Positions 43,861-52,573 of a stretch of 64,000 bases of DNA are shown piece after piece. The first letter of the stretch is position 1; every line of letters starts with the position of its first letter. A program made the translations under genes and the position numbers. The stretch comes from Pirellula sp. (GTDB lineage: Bacteria > Planctomycetota > Planctomycetia > Pirellulales > Pirellulaceae). The notes under the pieces were generated by a model. The model saw only the letters and a list, made by a program, of their open reading frames with translations, was not told where the DNA came from and made no database searches. The stretch covers positions 62,001 to 126,000 of the forward strand of contig JAJTID010000005.1 of the NCBI GenBank assembly GCA_021300155.1, given 5' to 3'.

Positions 43861-46296
43861 CTATTTTCTGTCTGCAGGCTTCCCTCCCGCTCTGTCTGCA
43901 ATGGATGCACCGAGAGGGCCGGCTAAGAATGCAGGTAAGAAAATGAGATTCGACACCAAGGAAGCCGTCAACAATGACAACGTCAGTATACCGAAGCGAA
44001 AAGTCGGAACGAACGAGCTTAACGCAAACACCGACAATCCTAAACCGATAACACCCCAACTTTGTAACATGGCGCGACCGCAGGTCGCATAGGCTAGCCC
44101 AATTGCCTGAGAACGATTCATCCCCCGTTTTGTCCCCCGTCGAAACCACAGCAAGAAATGGATCGAGTCATCGACGGTTACCCCTAAAGCAACGCACGGT
44201 GCCATCACCGTACCTATGTCAACAACCCAATGGCACCATCCCATCAAGCCAAAAACCATCGTAAAAGGGAATACGCAGGTCAGCCCCAAAAGTAGACCAC
44301 TGCTCCAGTTCCTCATCAATACGATGACAGCAACCATCACCAACAATACGTCTGTCCCAAATCCGAGTGCTAGTCCATTTAGCAAACTTCTTCGAGCTTT
44401 GTAAATAATAGGAACTGCGCCGGTGTAGACCGCCGAAAGATCTTGGCTTCTCTTGGTTCGTTCACGCTCGAGAATGGGCTCCACGTGCTTTCGAATGAAT
44501 TGCTGAAAATCGCCATAGTCGAGATCTTCACCAGCGCTGACACGCAGGCTAATTCGCCAACTCTCATCCTCTGGCGTGATCGATAGATAACCGGCTTCAA
44601 CAAGCCTCGCCCGCGTTTGCTTTAGCCGGACGTTCTCCAGCACTCGACGGATGGACGGTGGCTCCTGTCGCGCAGGACGAGCGAACGTCGCCCCCGAAAG
44701 GCAGCCACTCACGCCGTCGATCTTTGCAATGCTTTCGTGAATCTCGCGTATCAGTTCCAATCGTTGATAGCTGGCGTTATCGACACTCTTACTCGCGCCC
44801 GGCTGTTTGCTGGCTTTTGGTTGACTCTGCTGGTCTGCCTGACTTTGTTCGCCAAATCGGATAACAACTTCCAAAGGAATCATCGCACCCAAATTGCGTT
44901 CCAACCAATCATAGCTAGAGATGATCGGCGCATTGTTGGCAAACAGTCGCATGATCTGTATCGATGTCTCGACGCGTGCTAAGCCTGCCAATCCGAATAC
45001 AGAAAGAATCAAGAACAGACTTACAAACCAAGCATGCCGTTTCGCAATGAACTCCGCAGACCATTTCCACTCCCAGGCCGAAAGGGCTGGATCGTTTTCA
45101 GAACTTGTAGTGGACGCAATTTGAGTCGACTTCCCGCTCGGCCACATGCACAATAAAGCTGGTAGTGCAATCAACTGCATCGCCAGCGAGAGCAGGACAC
45201 CGACCGCAGAGAACAATCCGAACATGCGAATTGGAGCCAAGTCACTATACCAAAGCGACACGAGCCCAACTGCCGTAGTAGATGCAGCCAAACTCAAAGG
45301 CAAGAGCGCTTGGCGTATAGCTAACCGAATGGCTTCGTTGCTGTCCGCATGCTCTAGATTCTCCAAGTAATAATTTGAAAGATGGATGGCACCCGACATG
45401 GCAGCGACATACACCAACGGAACCATGGTTATCAAGATAGCGTTCAATGGCATTCCACAAACGGGCACGACAGCGAGACTGAGCAATGCACTGTAGCCAG
45501 AGATTAGGAAAACGATAACCGTCAATCGAACTTCCCGAAAGCATAACCATGCGACGACCAACCCTACGAATGCAGCCAATCCTGCTAAACGGACCAGCGA
45601 TTGAGAACTCGATTTATCGATAGCATCGTTTACCACGGCTGGACCGCCAAGGTGTACGTCCTCTTCTGCAACACCACATGCCACCGTAGCATTGCGTATC
45701 TCAGACAATGCAGAGCTCAGACGAATTCGCGAATCTTCACTCAACGTGATAACAGCACACGTTTGCTGAAGATCGGGGCCAATTATCGTTCCCTTCAATC
45801 GATTCAAAGCCTGACTCAGTGTTAGCCCTGCTCCTACACCGGTCAGGTCGTCCACCAACTCCCGCCCCGTCATGATTTGGGTAAACAACGGCGGCTTTCC
45901 AGCAGACTCTACGAGGCGTGACCGCTCCGTTAATGCAACAGACAATTGTTGTAACCGTGCATCGTCAAGCGTACAGCCAGGCCAGCTTACAACCACAAAC
46001 TCTTCACTACCGAATCTCGTCCGGAACCATTCGTACTGTACTGTTTCCGAGTAGTGCGCAGGCAACCAGTCTCGGACGTCGTTGACATTGCTACGAATTG
46101 CTATTCTCGCCGCCAGAATGGTCAGCGGAAGAAGGCAAACCAAAATCCCAAATATGGCAATCGCCCATCTTGGCCGAGGCGGTTTGCCAGTTATCGATGA
46201 TTGACTTGCATCGAAAGCTACATTTTCGCTGGAACCGTCGATTGGAATTCGTTTAGCCACCAAGCCCAGCCATGGCGGCAGTCGGTTGTACTTCAT
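43861..46296 (-). CDS. RND/MMPL family transporter
   Basis: Inner-membrane exporter of 811 residues. The layout is one membrane helix near residue 45-65, a periplasmic loop to about 235, a five-helix block (LVRLAGLAAFVGLVVAWLCF; ILITMVPLVYVAAMSGAIHL), a second loop, and a second block (GFGTDVLLVMVAVIVLMRNW; APCVALGVTVDDSIHFLLWF). The GVTVDDSIHF motif in the second block is typical of the MMPL/patched-like group, which often moves lipids such as hopanoids or fatty acids; substrate unknown. It overlaps the alpha/beta-hydrolase gene by 44 bp, so the two are likely coexpressed. Confidence 0.9.
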   Translation of the reverse strand: MKYNRLPPWLGLVAKRIPIDGSSENVAFDASQSSITGKPPRPRWAIAIFGILVCLLPLTILAARIAIRSNVNDVRDWLPAHYSETVQYEWFRTRFGSEEFVVVSWPGCTLDDARLQQLSVALTERSRLVESAGKPPLFTQIMTGRELVDDLTGVGAGLTLSQALNRLKGTIIGPDLQQTCAVITLSEDSRIRLSSALSEIRNATVACGVAEEDVHLGGPAVVNDAIDKSSSQSLVRLAGLAAFVGLVVAWLCFREVRLTVIVFLISGYSALLSLAVVPVCGMPLNAILITMVPLVYVAAMSGAIHLSNYYLENLEHADSNEAIRLAIRQALLPLSLAASTTAVGLVSLWYSDLAPIRMFGLFSAVGVLLSLAMQLIALPALLCMWPSGKSTQIASTTSSENDPALSAWEWKWSAEFIAKRHAWFVSLFLILSVFGLAGLARVETSIQIMRLFANNAPIISSYDWLERNLGAMIPLEVVIRFGEQSQADQQSQPKASKQPGASKSVDNASYQRLELIREIHESIAKIDGVSGCLSGATFARPARQEPPSIRRVLENVRLKQTRARLVEAGYLSITPEDESWRISLRVSAGEDLDYGDFQQFIRKHVEPILERERTKRSQDLSAVYTGAVPIIYKARRSLLNGLALGFGTDVLLVMVAVIVLMRNWSSGLLLGLTCVFPFTMVFGLMGWCHWVVDIGTVMAPCVALGVTVDDSIHFLLWFRRGTKRGMNRSQAIGLAYATCGRAMLQSWGVIGLGLSVFALSSFVPTFRFGILTLSLLTASLVSNLIFLPAFLAGPLGASIADRAGGKPADRK

Positions 46297-47065
46297 TGTT
46301 GTTCATGAAATCAACGACCATCCGATTAATCAATCGAGGACACTCCAACTGCGGGGCGTGGCCGCAATTGGGAATAGAAACGTATTTGTAATTGGGTAAA
46401 TCACGTATCGCCTCATGGACAGCGACTGGATCAACAATTCGATCTTCCCTCCCACAAATAACCAACGTGGGGCGTTCGATCTGCTTTAGCTTATCAACCA
46501 CGGAATGACTTTTGGTTCCTCGAACCGTCTCAAAGAAAGCTTTTCGCCAGTGCTTCATGGCAAATTTCTGAGCGTAATAATCAACGATTCGCGGGCTTGC
46601 GAAGCGGCGATCGTGAAACGTACTCTCAACAAGCCCTTTATAGTTCTTGGCTCTCGCGCCATCCAAGACTGGCAACCGTTCCTCTGTCCCGAAACCAGAA
46701 GGACATAGCAGTACAATCTTGTCCACTTTGTCCGGGTATCGTGCTGCATACTCCACCGAGATTTGACCACCCAAACTGCTAGCCACAAGATTGTACGGAG
46801 CGGATTGTACAAAACGATCCAGGTATTCAGCCAGACGATTGGTTAGAAACTCAATGTTGATGGGGCGTTTCTCAGCGAGTCGCTCTTGAATCACCGGACC
46901 TCCGTATACCAAAACGCCAGGCAAATGGACTTCAAAGTGCTTTTGCCAAACAAATCGATTGGGGTACCAGCTTTCTTCCTGCTCGGCCAAACCGTTCACG
47001 AGAATCAATGGACGATTCCCACGACGATACGCATCGAAGGAACCAATGCCCAGGATGTTGATCAT
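46253..47065 (-). CDS. Alpha/beta hydrolase
   Basis: Soluble hydrolase of about 270 residues. The nucleophile elbow is unusual, ASSLGG rather than G-x-S-x-G; the acid is probably Asp in CGREDRIVDP and the base His in CGHAPQLE. The oxyanion region reads ILVNGLAEQEESW. ATGs at 47065 and 47077 are both possible; 47065 gives a compact start (MINILGIGSFDAYRRG). Its 3' end runs 44 bp into the RND transporter gene, which suggests a shared task, perhaps lipid or ester processing. Substrate unknown. Confidence 0.85.
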   Translation of the reverse strand: MINILGIGSFDAYRRGNRPLILVNGLAEQEESWYPNRFVWQKHFEVHLPGVLVYGGPVIQERLAEKRPINIEFLTNRLAEYLDRFVQSAPYNLVASSLGGQISVEYAARYPDKVDKIVLLCPSGFGTEERLPVLDGARAKNYKGLVESTFHDRRFASPRIVDYYAQKFAMKHWRKAFFETVRGTKSHSVVDKLKQIERPTLVICGREDRIVDPVAVHEAIRDLPNYKYVSIPNCGHAPQLECPRLINRMVVDFMNNNEVQPTAAMAGLGG

Positions 47066-47539
47066 TTTTTGGAGCATCAAGCTACACAGTCTGTTCAAGC
47101 TATTCGTCAAAACAATTCGCGGCCAATTCGCTGTAGCGATCGCAAACCAACCCACAATAACGGACTTTCTAGTATTGTTCGCGCAATTCCCGGGTCAATT
47201 CCTAGAATTTGCTTTGGGAGGAATTCTCCGCGCGGGAACCGAAGAGGCCTATCGGAGCCCCAGCTTCCCCTGACTGCCGCAAAATGTGCCATTCTCTGCT
47301 TTGTTTCAATCCCCCAAAAGCAGTCGAAGCACTGCATTTGGGGTGCATGACCTTCACTGCAACACACCCGTAATCCATGGTGCTTCCGGGAAAGACAGAT
47401 TTCGCAAACCACTACAGCACAACATCTTACGGCGCTTTCGGCAATTGCCGGTTCGTTGCGGCACGGAATATGTAATGGAGTTGCCCTACGAACGCTGGTC
47501 TCGTTTGGAGCCAGGCAAACTCAGTACCAACCCGGAACG
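47066..47539. other. Divergent intergenic region
   Basis: About 470 bp between the hydrolase and the giant membrane-protein gene. Frames at 47107-47412 (minus) and 46886-47350 (plus) lack protein-like features. The region presumably holds promoters for both operons. Confidence 0.45.
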
Positions 47540-50500
47540 ATGGATATGAGTCAATTATCACTTCTTGACGAGACGGTCCCCGCCTCTCCCGAAAATTTAC
47601 CAGAAAACGGCAACACGAGCAGCGAAAACTCTCCTTCGTTGTTTGAACGCTTTGTCTCCAGTTTTTTTCAAGAGAACAACATTAAGTGGATGCTGATGAT
47701 CGGGGCCGCCATCGTGACGGTCTGTTCCCTGAAACTCGTCCATCAGAATTGGGATAGCCTCAACGAGACTCTCAAGTACCTTTCCATCCTTCTTTACGTA
47801 AGTGCCGTTTACGGCTTTGGTGAAGCAAGCGATAGACTATTGGGACTGCGTTCAACCTCCACTGTACTTCGCGTATTGACGCTGTTGCTCATTCCAATCA
47901 TCTTCTTTTCGCTCGGTTGGTTAACTGAACAGAGTGGAATGAACTTGATTACCTCTATGCCTCTCTTGGCGATCGGCGGTGCAGTAGGCTGGTTATTCAC
48001 CGACTCCATTTTCAAGAAGTTCTTCGGTGGAAGACAAATCACTTACCAGTCAGCCTATTTTGTGCTGGCGATGGCATGTGCACTTCCTAAGTTAACCGAC
48101 TACAGCTTGCTAGTTGGTGGACTGATTTGGCTGGTAGGAACGGCGGGCACGATCAAAGTCAATCGGCATGCATTTTGGCTTGCGGAACAGCATCGCAAAC
48201 CAGCGATCTTTGGGTTCTTTCCGATCCTTCTCGTGGGAGCGCAAATGCTCCTACTGTTCTCCACCAAACTGAGCTGGATGAACAACATTGAATGGTTGGG
48301 GTTCGGATTGGTCCTATGCTCGATTCCAATCGCCTTGACGACTCGCACGGCAGCCAACGTTTTCAAAGCACGAACAGGAGGTTTGATTCCGACGCTCCCC
48401 TTGGCGATAGCCACCGCAATGTTTGTAGGTTTGATTCTCTGTGCTGCCGGCGTCACGCTGTCCTTTCATGGATTCCGCTGGGGAGGTAACTCGTCAATGG
48501 CCGCGGTTCCAACGTTGGCTTTGGCATCATGCATCGCATGGTTTGCAGCTCGCGACACTCGACACTTAGGGTTCTCTTGGGTTGCGATCGTTCTCACCAT
48601 CGCGGCCTACCAATGCTTGCCTGCAATGTTTTCAGAACTCTCCCGCTCGGTTGTTGCATCCGCTGCCACATCGATTTCCGAAGAGAGATTACCAATCGCA
48701 TTCTACGGACTGACCTACCTGCCATTGTTGATCGTCTTTGCCATTGCTAGTCGTTGGATGAATCGAGCCTCCAATTCGAATCAGCTCCAATACGCATCTC
48801 GACCATTGCAATACGCGACAACGGTCATGTGCTTGTTGCTTTTGGCACTTTCGGCAACGAACGTCAAGGCGATATTTCTCATACCACTCGTGCATACCGC
48901 TCTATTTGCAGGTTTTGCCTATTGCTGGAATGATCGTCGGTATCTTGCGATTTCGTTGTCGACGGTGGTCCTATTGTCAGCCGCGTGGGTTCCATATGCC
49001 AACGCAATGTTCTCGATGCAACTCCCAATCGCAGCGATGGTGGTGAGTGTCGGACTCCTCGGTTGCACATTATTAACCGGCCACGTTGACCGATGGTTCT
49101 CAAAGTTCCCTGTTCCTGAGCGAGCTATCTTTCGCTGGCCTACCCTACCGAATGGCAAGTCGTTTCCATTGGCCGTTTCGGTCAGCGGAGGCTTGATCGG
49201 TTGCGTCGCTGCAGCCTGGCTGGTCGATGCGGTACCCAACATTACCCAACCCGTTTCCGTTTGGAATTATGCAAAATCTGCAGTTTGCCTTCTCGCATCC
49301 TGGATTGCGATCTACCGAACACGTCATTATCTGGCAGGATTAGCACAGGGGCTGGTGATCGCCGTGCTCGCGGTCTCCATCATGTCCTCTTTTTCGATCC
49401 GCTTCTTGGTGCAATTGGACATAGCAAGCTGCGTGCTGGTAGCTGTTTCATGTGTTGGATACTCCGTGTGGATGACCATTCGCCGAACACAATTCGTTTG
49501 TTGGCAAGAGGATCGACAAGCTTTAGGTCTGGATGTTAGTAATCTTTGCATGCACCCCAGCAATGCTATCGCGATGCGTCATTCGTTGCTCGGCACGATC
49601 ATCATTCCATTGGCTGATCTTGCCACCTTGGGTGTTGTCACTTGCCTTTCGTTTCAATTGGCTGGTGTCATACAAGCAGGCTTTCTATTCGAACATGAGA
49701 TGCTCCGTTGGAGTTTGATCGTACTGATCGGTTGGTTGGCCTATGCGATTGGAATGACACGAAGTCGAATCGCAACAGCTGCATTTGTTGGCCTTCTACC
49801 CATTGTCGCGTCTGCTTACCTCCAGTCGATACAACTCATCCCATCAGAACATCGTTTCTCTGTGCTGGTTTGGGGCGCCACAGCATGGCTGATGGGCGTG
49901 GCACCGCACTGGCTAGAGCAACAACTACAACTGTGGAAGGGCCACACACAAGAGTCGCTTTCGGATCGTGGACTCCTAACACGGTATGTACCACAGGTTG
50001 CTGGCGTATGGCTGTTGGTCATCGCTCTCGGAAGCGTGATGATCCAAACATGGTCCGTGCAGATCGCTGGCTTGATCGCAGTAGCTGGCCTCATGGTGAT
50101 GTATCGACGACCAGTTCAGTCTCCGGAATTTACTGCAATGTGCATGTGGGGCAACATTTTGATCCTATTGCTTATTGCTCCCTGGTTCTCGGTCTCTGGG
50201 TTAGTCGGCGAAGCTATTCGTGGTGGGCAGTCCGTCACCACGGCACCATTCCTTTTGGCGTTCTTCGCTGGAAACATCTTCTTGATCAAATGGGCTTCCT
50301 CTCGATTCTATGCCAACGTGGTAAACGTATGGTTAGTTGGCCTCTATGCGTTAACCATTCTGTCTTACGGTCTTTGTTTGCGAGTGACAAACGTTGCTCT
50401 GATTTCGGGGGTGGTTGCGATCGTTGCGATTCTGTCGTTGGCAACCGAGGAGTTGATGCATGCGGTTCGCTCTCGCAACGAATATCGAGTCTGGGCAGCC

Positions 50501-51328
50501 TTTGGAATTGTAGGAGCTGCATTGGCCTTCAGTTTCTGGCATCGGTGGCTCCCGATCACAGGGGCCGGCTCGTTGATAGCGGTGATCGCTGGACTATCAC
50601 TGCAATGGTTGGGAGCCCGCTGCAGGAACAACGAGAAATGGTCTGTTGTTTCCAGCCCGTCTGACATCCTCGGCCGAATACTGCCGGTCGTCGTAACGCT
50701 GATCGGAGTCGCCTCGCTCTTTGCGGTGCCCGATCTGACGTCAACCGCATATCTCGCTACCGCGATCTTGCTAGCAGGTATTGCAACGCTATACCGTTCT
50801 GCCACACAAAGCAACAAGGCCGATGCCTGGGTCGCGATTGTGATGCTGAACATCGGTATCGCACTCGTAACGAGATCGACAGGTTGGTCTGATGTCCAAC
50901 TCTATCTTGTTCCGATCGGACTTTCCATCCTCGGGCTTGTTGAGTTGATGAAACAACAGATCCCTTCCCACTTTCATAAATCGTTGCGAATGATCGGATC
51001 TCTCACCATTCTCGTTTCACCAGTCTATAGCATGGTCGTACACGAAAGCTGGTGGCACATGTTATCGCTGCTGATTCTCTCTGTCCTTGTGATTCTTCTG
51101 TCCATTGGACTGCGAGTGAAACTACCGATGTACACCGGAGTCGCGTTTCTCTCCGCGGATTTGCTCGCGATGTTAGTTCGCTCCGCCGTGGAGTTGGAGA
51201 TGTTATGGGTAAGTGGTCTTGGAGTGGGAATCGCAGTCATCGGAGTTGCTGCACTCTGCGAAGTGTACCGTGAAAGAATTCTTTCTCGCGTCCGAATGTT
51301 GAGTGTGGAATTGGCTACTTGGAACTGA
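47540..51328 (+). CDS. Very large polytopic membrane protein
   Basis: Inner-membrane protein of 1262 residues built almost entirely of hydrophobic helices; I count more than thirty by eye. A soluble N-terminus of about 60 residues precedes the first helix (KWMLMIGAAIVTVCSLKLV). The first part (WDSLNETLKYLSILLYVSAV) resembles DUF2157/DUF2339-type multi-helix proteins, but no catalytic motif is visible. The start at 47540 has a weak purine stretch (GGAACG). pspA follows about 120 bp downstream on the same strand, then a small protein and a histidine kinase. A sensor, scaffold or transporter role is open. Confidence 0.8.
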   Translation: MDMSQLSLLDETVPASPENLPENGNTSSENSPSLFERFVSSFFQENNIKWMLMIGAAIVTVCSLKLVHQNWDSLNETLKYLSILLYVSAVYGFGEASDRLLGLRSTSTVLRVLTLLLIPIIFFSLGWLTEQSGMNLITSMPLLAIGGAVGWLFTDSIFKKFFGGRQITYQSAYFVLAMACALPKLTDYSLLVGGLIWLVGTAGTIKVNRHAFWLAEQHRKPAIFGFFPILLVGAQMLLLFSTKLSWMNNIEWLGFGLVLCSIPIALTTRTAANVFKARTGGLIPTLPLAIATAMFVGLILCAAGVTLSFHGFRWGGNSSMAAVPTLALASCIAWFAARDTRHLGFSWVAIVLTIAAYQCLPAMFSELSRSVVASAATSISEERLPIAFYGLTYLPLLIVFAIASRWMNRASNSNQLQYASRPLQYATTVMCLLLLALSATNVKAIFLIPLVHTALFAGFAYCWNDRRYLAISLSTVVLLSAAWVPYANAMFSMQLPIAAMVVSVGLLGCTLLTGHVDRWFSKFPVPERAIFRWPTLPNGKSFPLAVSVSGGLIGCVAAAWLVDAVPNITQPVSVWNYAKSAVCLLASWIAIYRTRHYLAGLAQGLVIAVLAVSIMSSFSIRFLVQLDIASCVLVAVSCVGYSVWMTIRRTQFVCWQEDRQALGLDVSNLCMHPSNAIAMRHSLLGTIIIPLADLATLGVVTCLSFQLAGVIQAGFLFEHEMLRWSLIVLIGWLAYAIGMTRSRIATAAFVGLLPIVASAYLQSIQLIPSEHRFSVLVWGATAWLMGVAPHWLEQQLQLWKGHTQESLSDRGLLTRYVPQVAGVWLLVIALGSVMIQTWSVQIAGLIAVAGLMVMYRRPVQSPEFTAMCMWGNILILLLIAPWFSVSGLVGEAIRGGQSVTTAPFLLAFFAGNIFLIKWASSRFYANVVNVWLVGLYALTILSYGLCLRVTNVALISGVVAIVAILSLATEELMHAVRSRNEYRVWAAFGIVGAALAFSFWHRWLPITGAGSLIAVIAGLSLQWLGARCRNNEKWSVVSSPSDILGRILPVVVTLIGVASLFAVPDLTSTAYLATAILLAGIATLYRSATQSNKADAWVAIVMLNIGIALVTRSTGWSDVQLYLVPIGLSILGLVELMKQQIPSHFHKSLRMIGSLTILVSPVYSMVVHESWWHMLSLLILSVLVILLSIGLRVKLPMYTGVAFLSADLLAMLVRSAVELEMLWVSGLGVGIAVIGVAALCEVYRERILSRVRMLSVELATWN

Positions 51329-51446
51329 TGCATCGAGTGCCGTGGGCTCACGCCCCTTTGCTCTCCTCGTTGGCAGAGCGATGGCTCCGGCACTCTTTGT
51401 GGTTTTTGATCGAACGTTTGTTAGTAGATTTTTAAGGAACAGAATT

Positions 51447-52118
51447 ATGGCTTGGTTATCACAGTTTTCTTTGGTGATGCGATCTAGTATCACAGCGCTA
51501 CGCGAGCAAATCGAGGATCCAGAACGCATGCTTCATCAACTCATCATTGATATGCAAGGCGAACTCGATACCGTACGATCGAGTGTTGCAGAGGCAGTCG
51601 CAGATGAAATTCTCGCGAGAAAGCGGATCGCTCGTGAACAAGAAGAAGAATCGAAATGGCAAGAGCGAGCAGCGATCGCGATCAAGCGTGGAGACGAAAC
51701 AACGGCGAGAACCGCGATAGATCAAAAGCTAGCATGTGCCACTCGGATCGAACAATACCAACGCGATCACCTCAAACAAGCGACTGAAGTTGATAAACTG
51801 AAGTCCGCTGTACGCGATTTGGAAGATAAGATTCGACAGGCACAGCACAAAAAGACGCTCTTGATCGCTCGCATGGCTAGAGCACGGTCTACAACCAAGA
51901 TACATGCTGCGATCGAACGTACAGATCAGCGGTCTGCTTTTGCTCATTTCCAACGATTGGAGGATCGAGTCGATCGTCAAGAAGCCCGCATTCAAGCTTG
52001 GACGGAATTGGATGGGGACGAATTGCCCAACAGCGATGTCGAGAAGGAATTCTTGGAACAAGAACGCAAAGATCGAGTTCAGTCCGAACTCGAGGCTCTT
52101 CGCCGCTCCTTACAATAG
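51447..52118 (+). CDS. pspA: PspA/IM30 family protein
   Basis: Coiled-coil membrane-associated protein of 223 residues of the phage-shock/vesicle-inducing type, which stabilises stressed membranes. The N-terminal amphipathic helix (SLVMRSSITALREQIEDPER) leads into the typical IEDPERMLHQLIIDMQGELD. Long heptad-rich helices continue to the end, with VDKLKSAVRDLEDKIRQAQHKK. The start at 51447 has an AAGGAA ribosome site. In other bacteria PspA is controlled by stress regulators; here a histidine kinase gene lies just downstream. Confidence 0.9.
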   Translation: MAWLSQFSLVMRSSITALREQIEDPERMLHQLIIDMQGELDTVRSSVAEAVADEILARKRIAREQEEESKWQERAAIAIKRGDETTARTAIDQKLACATRIEQYQRDHLKQATEVDKLKSAVRDLEDKIRQAQHKKTLLIARMARARSTTKIHAAIERTDQRSAFAHFQRLEDRVDRQEARIQAWTELDGDELPNSDVEKEFLEQERKDRVQSELEALRRSLQ

Positions 52119-52171
52119 GCCTGGCGAACAATAGGACATGCGACTCCTCTTTACGAAAGATATCTCAGATC

Positions 52172-52573
52172 GTGGGCTTCCTCTCAGAGTGTTTGATACT
52201 GATCCGTGATTGGATTGCTGTTGACCGAATTCGGTTGCCCAAACACACTGGACGTTTGGGAAGCCTGCGAATGGGAGACCGATTTCTTTATTGCGATTCG
52301 GTTTTCATGGTGGTTTCGAGCGTGACACTCAATGCGTCTGAGACCGAAACACGCAGCCTTTTGCATTTGATCGATACAGGAGCCTTACCGTTGGCACATT
52401 GGGAACTGGTTGTCCATGCGACATCGCAACCGACGATTTCATTGACAGGAACTCTGCGCCGTCACGGGACCGACAGTGGATGTGAAGAAACTATCACCGA
52501 TTTAGATATCGTCATTTTGAAACCATGCACTGTGAAGTCGAGTACTGTTATGTCGAGCATTGTGCATGATTGA
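52172..52573 (+). CDS. Uncharacterised protein between pspA and the kinase
   Basis: The open frame continues from inside pspA, so the start is unsettled: GTG at 52172, TTG at 52193, or ATG at 52274. The body is beta-like (FLYCDSVFMVVSSVTLNA; PLAHWELVVHATSQPTISLTG) and ends close to the kinase start. The stop codon overlaps the kinase ATG by eight bases, which supports a real, translationally coupled gene. No family recognised. Confidence 0.55.
   Translation: MGFLSECLILIRDWIAVDRIRLPKHTGRLGSLRMGDRFLYCDSVFMVVSSVTLNASETETRSLLHLIDTGALPLAHWELVVHATSQPTISLTGTLRRHGTDSGCEETITDLDIVILKPCTVKSSTVMSSIVHD

Noticed and set aside
43550-44092. 180-codon plus-strand frame
   Set aside because: It spans the ends of two minus-strand genes, DUF2071 and RND, and has no domain.
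49708-50664. 318-codon plus-strand frame
   Set aside because: It overlaps the giant membrane-protein gene in another frame and is rich in Arg, Cys and Trp as expected for an out-of-frame reading.
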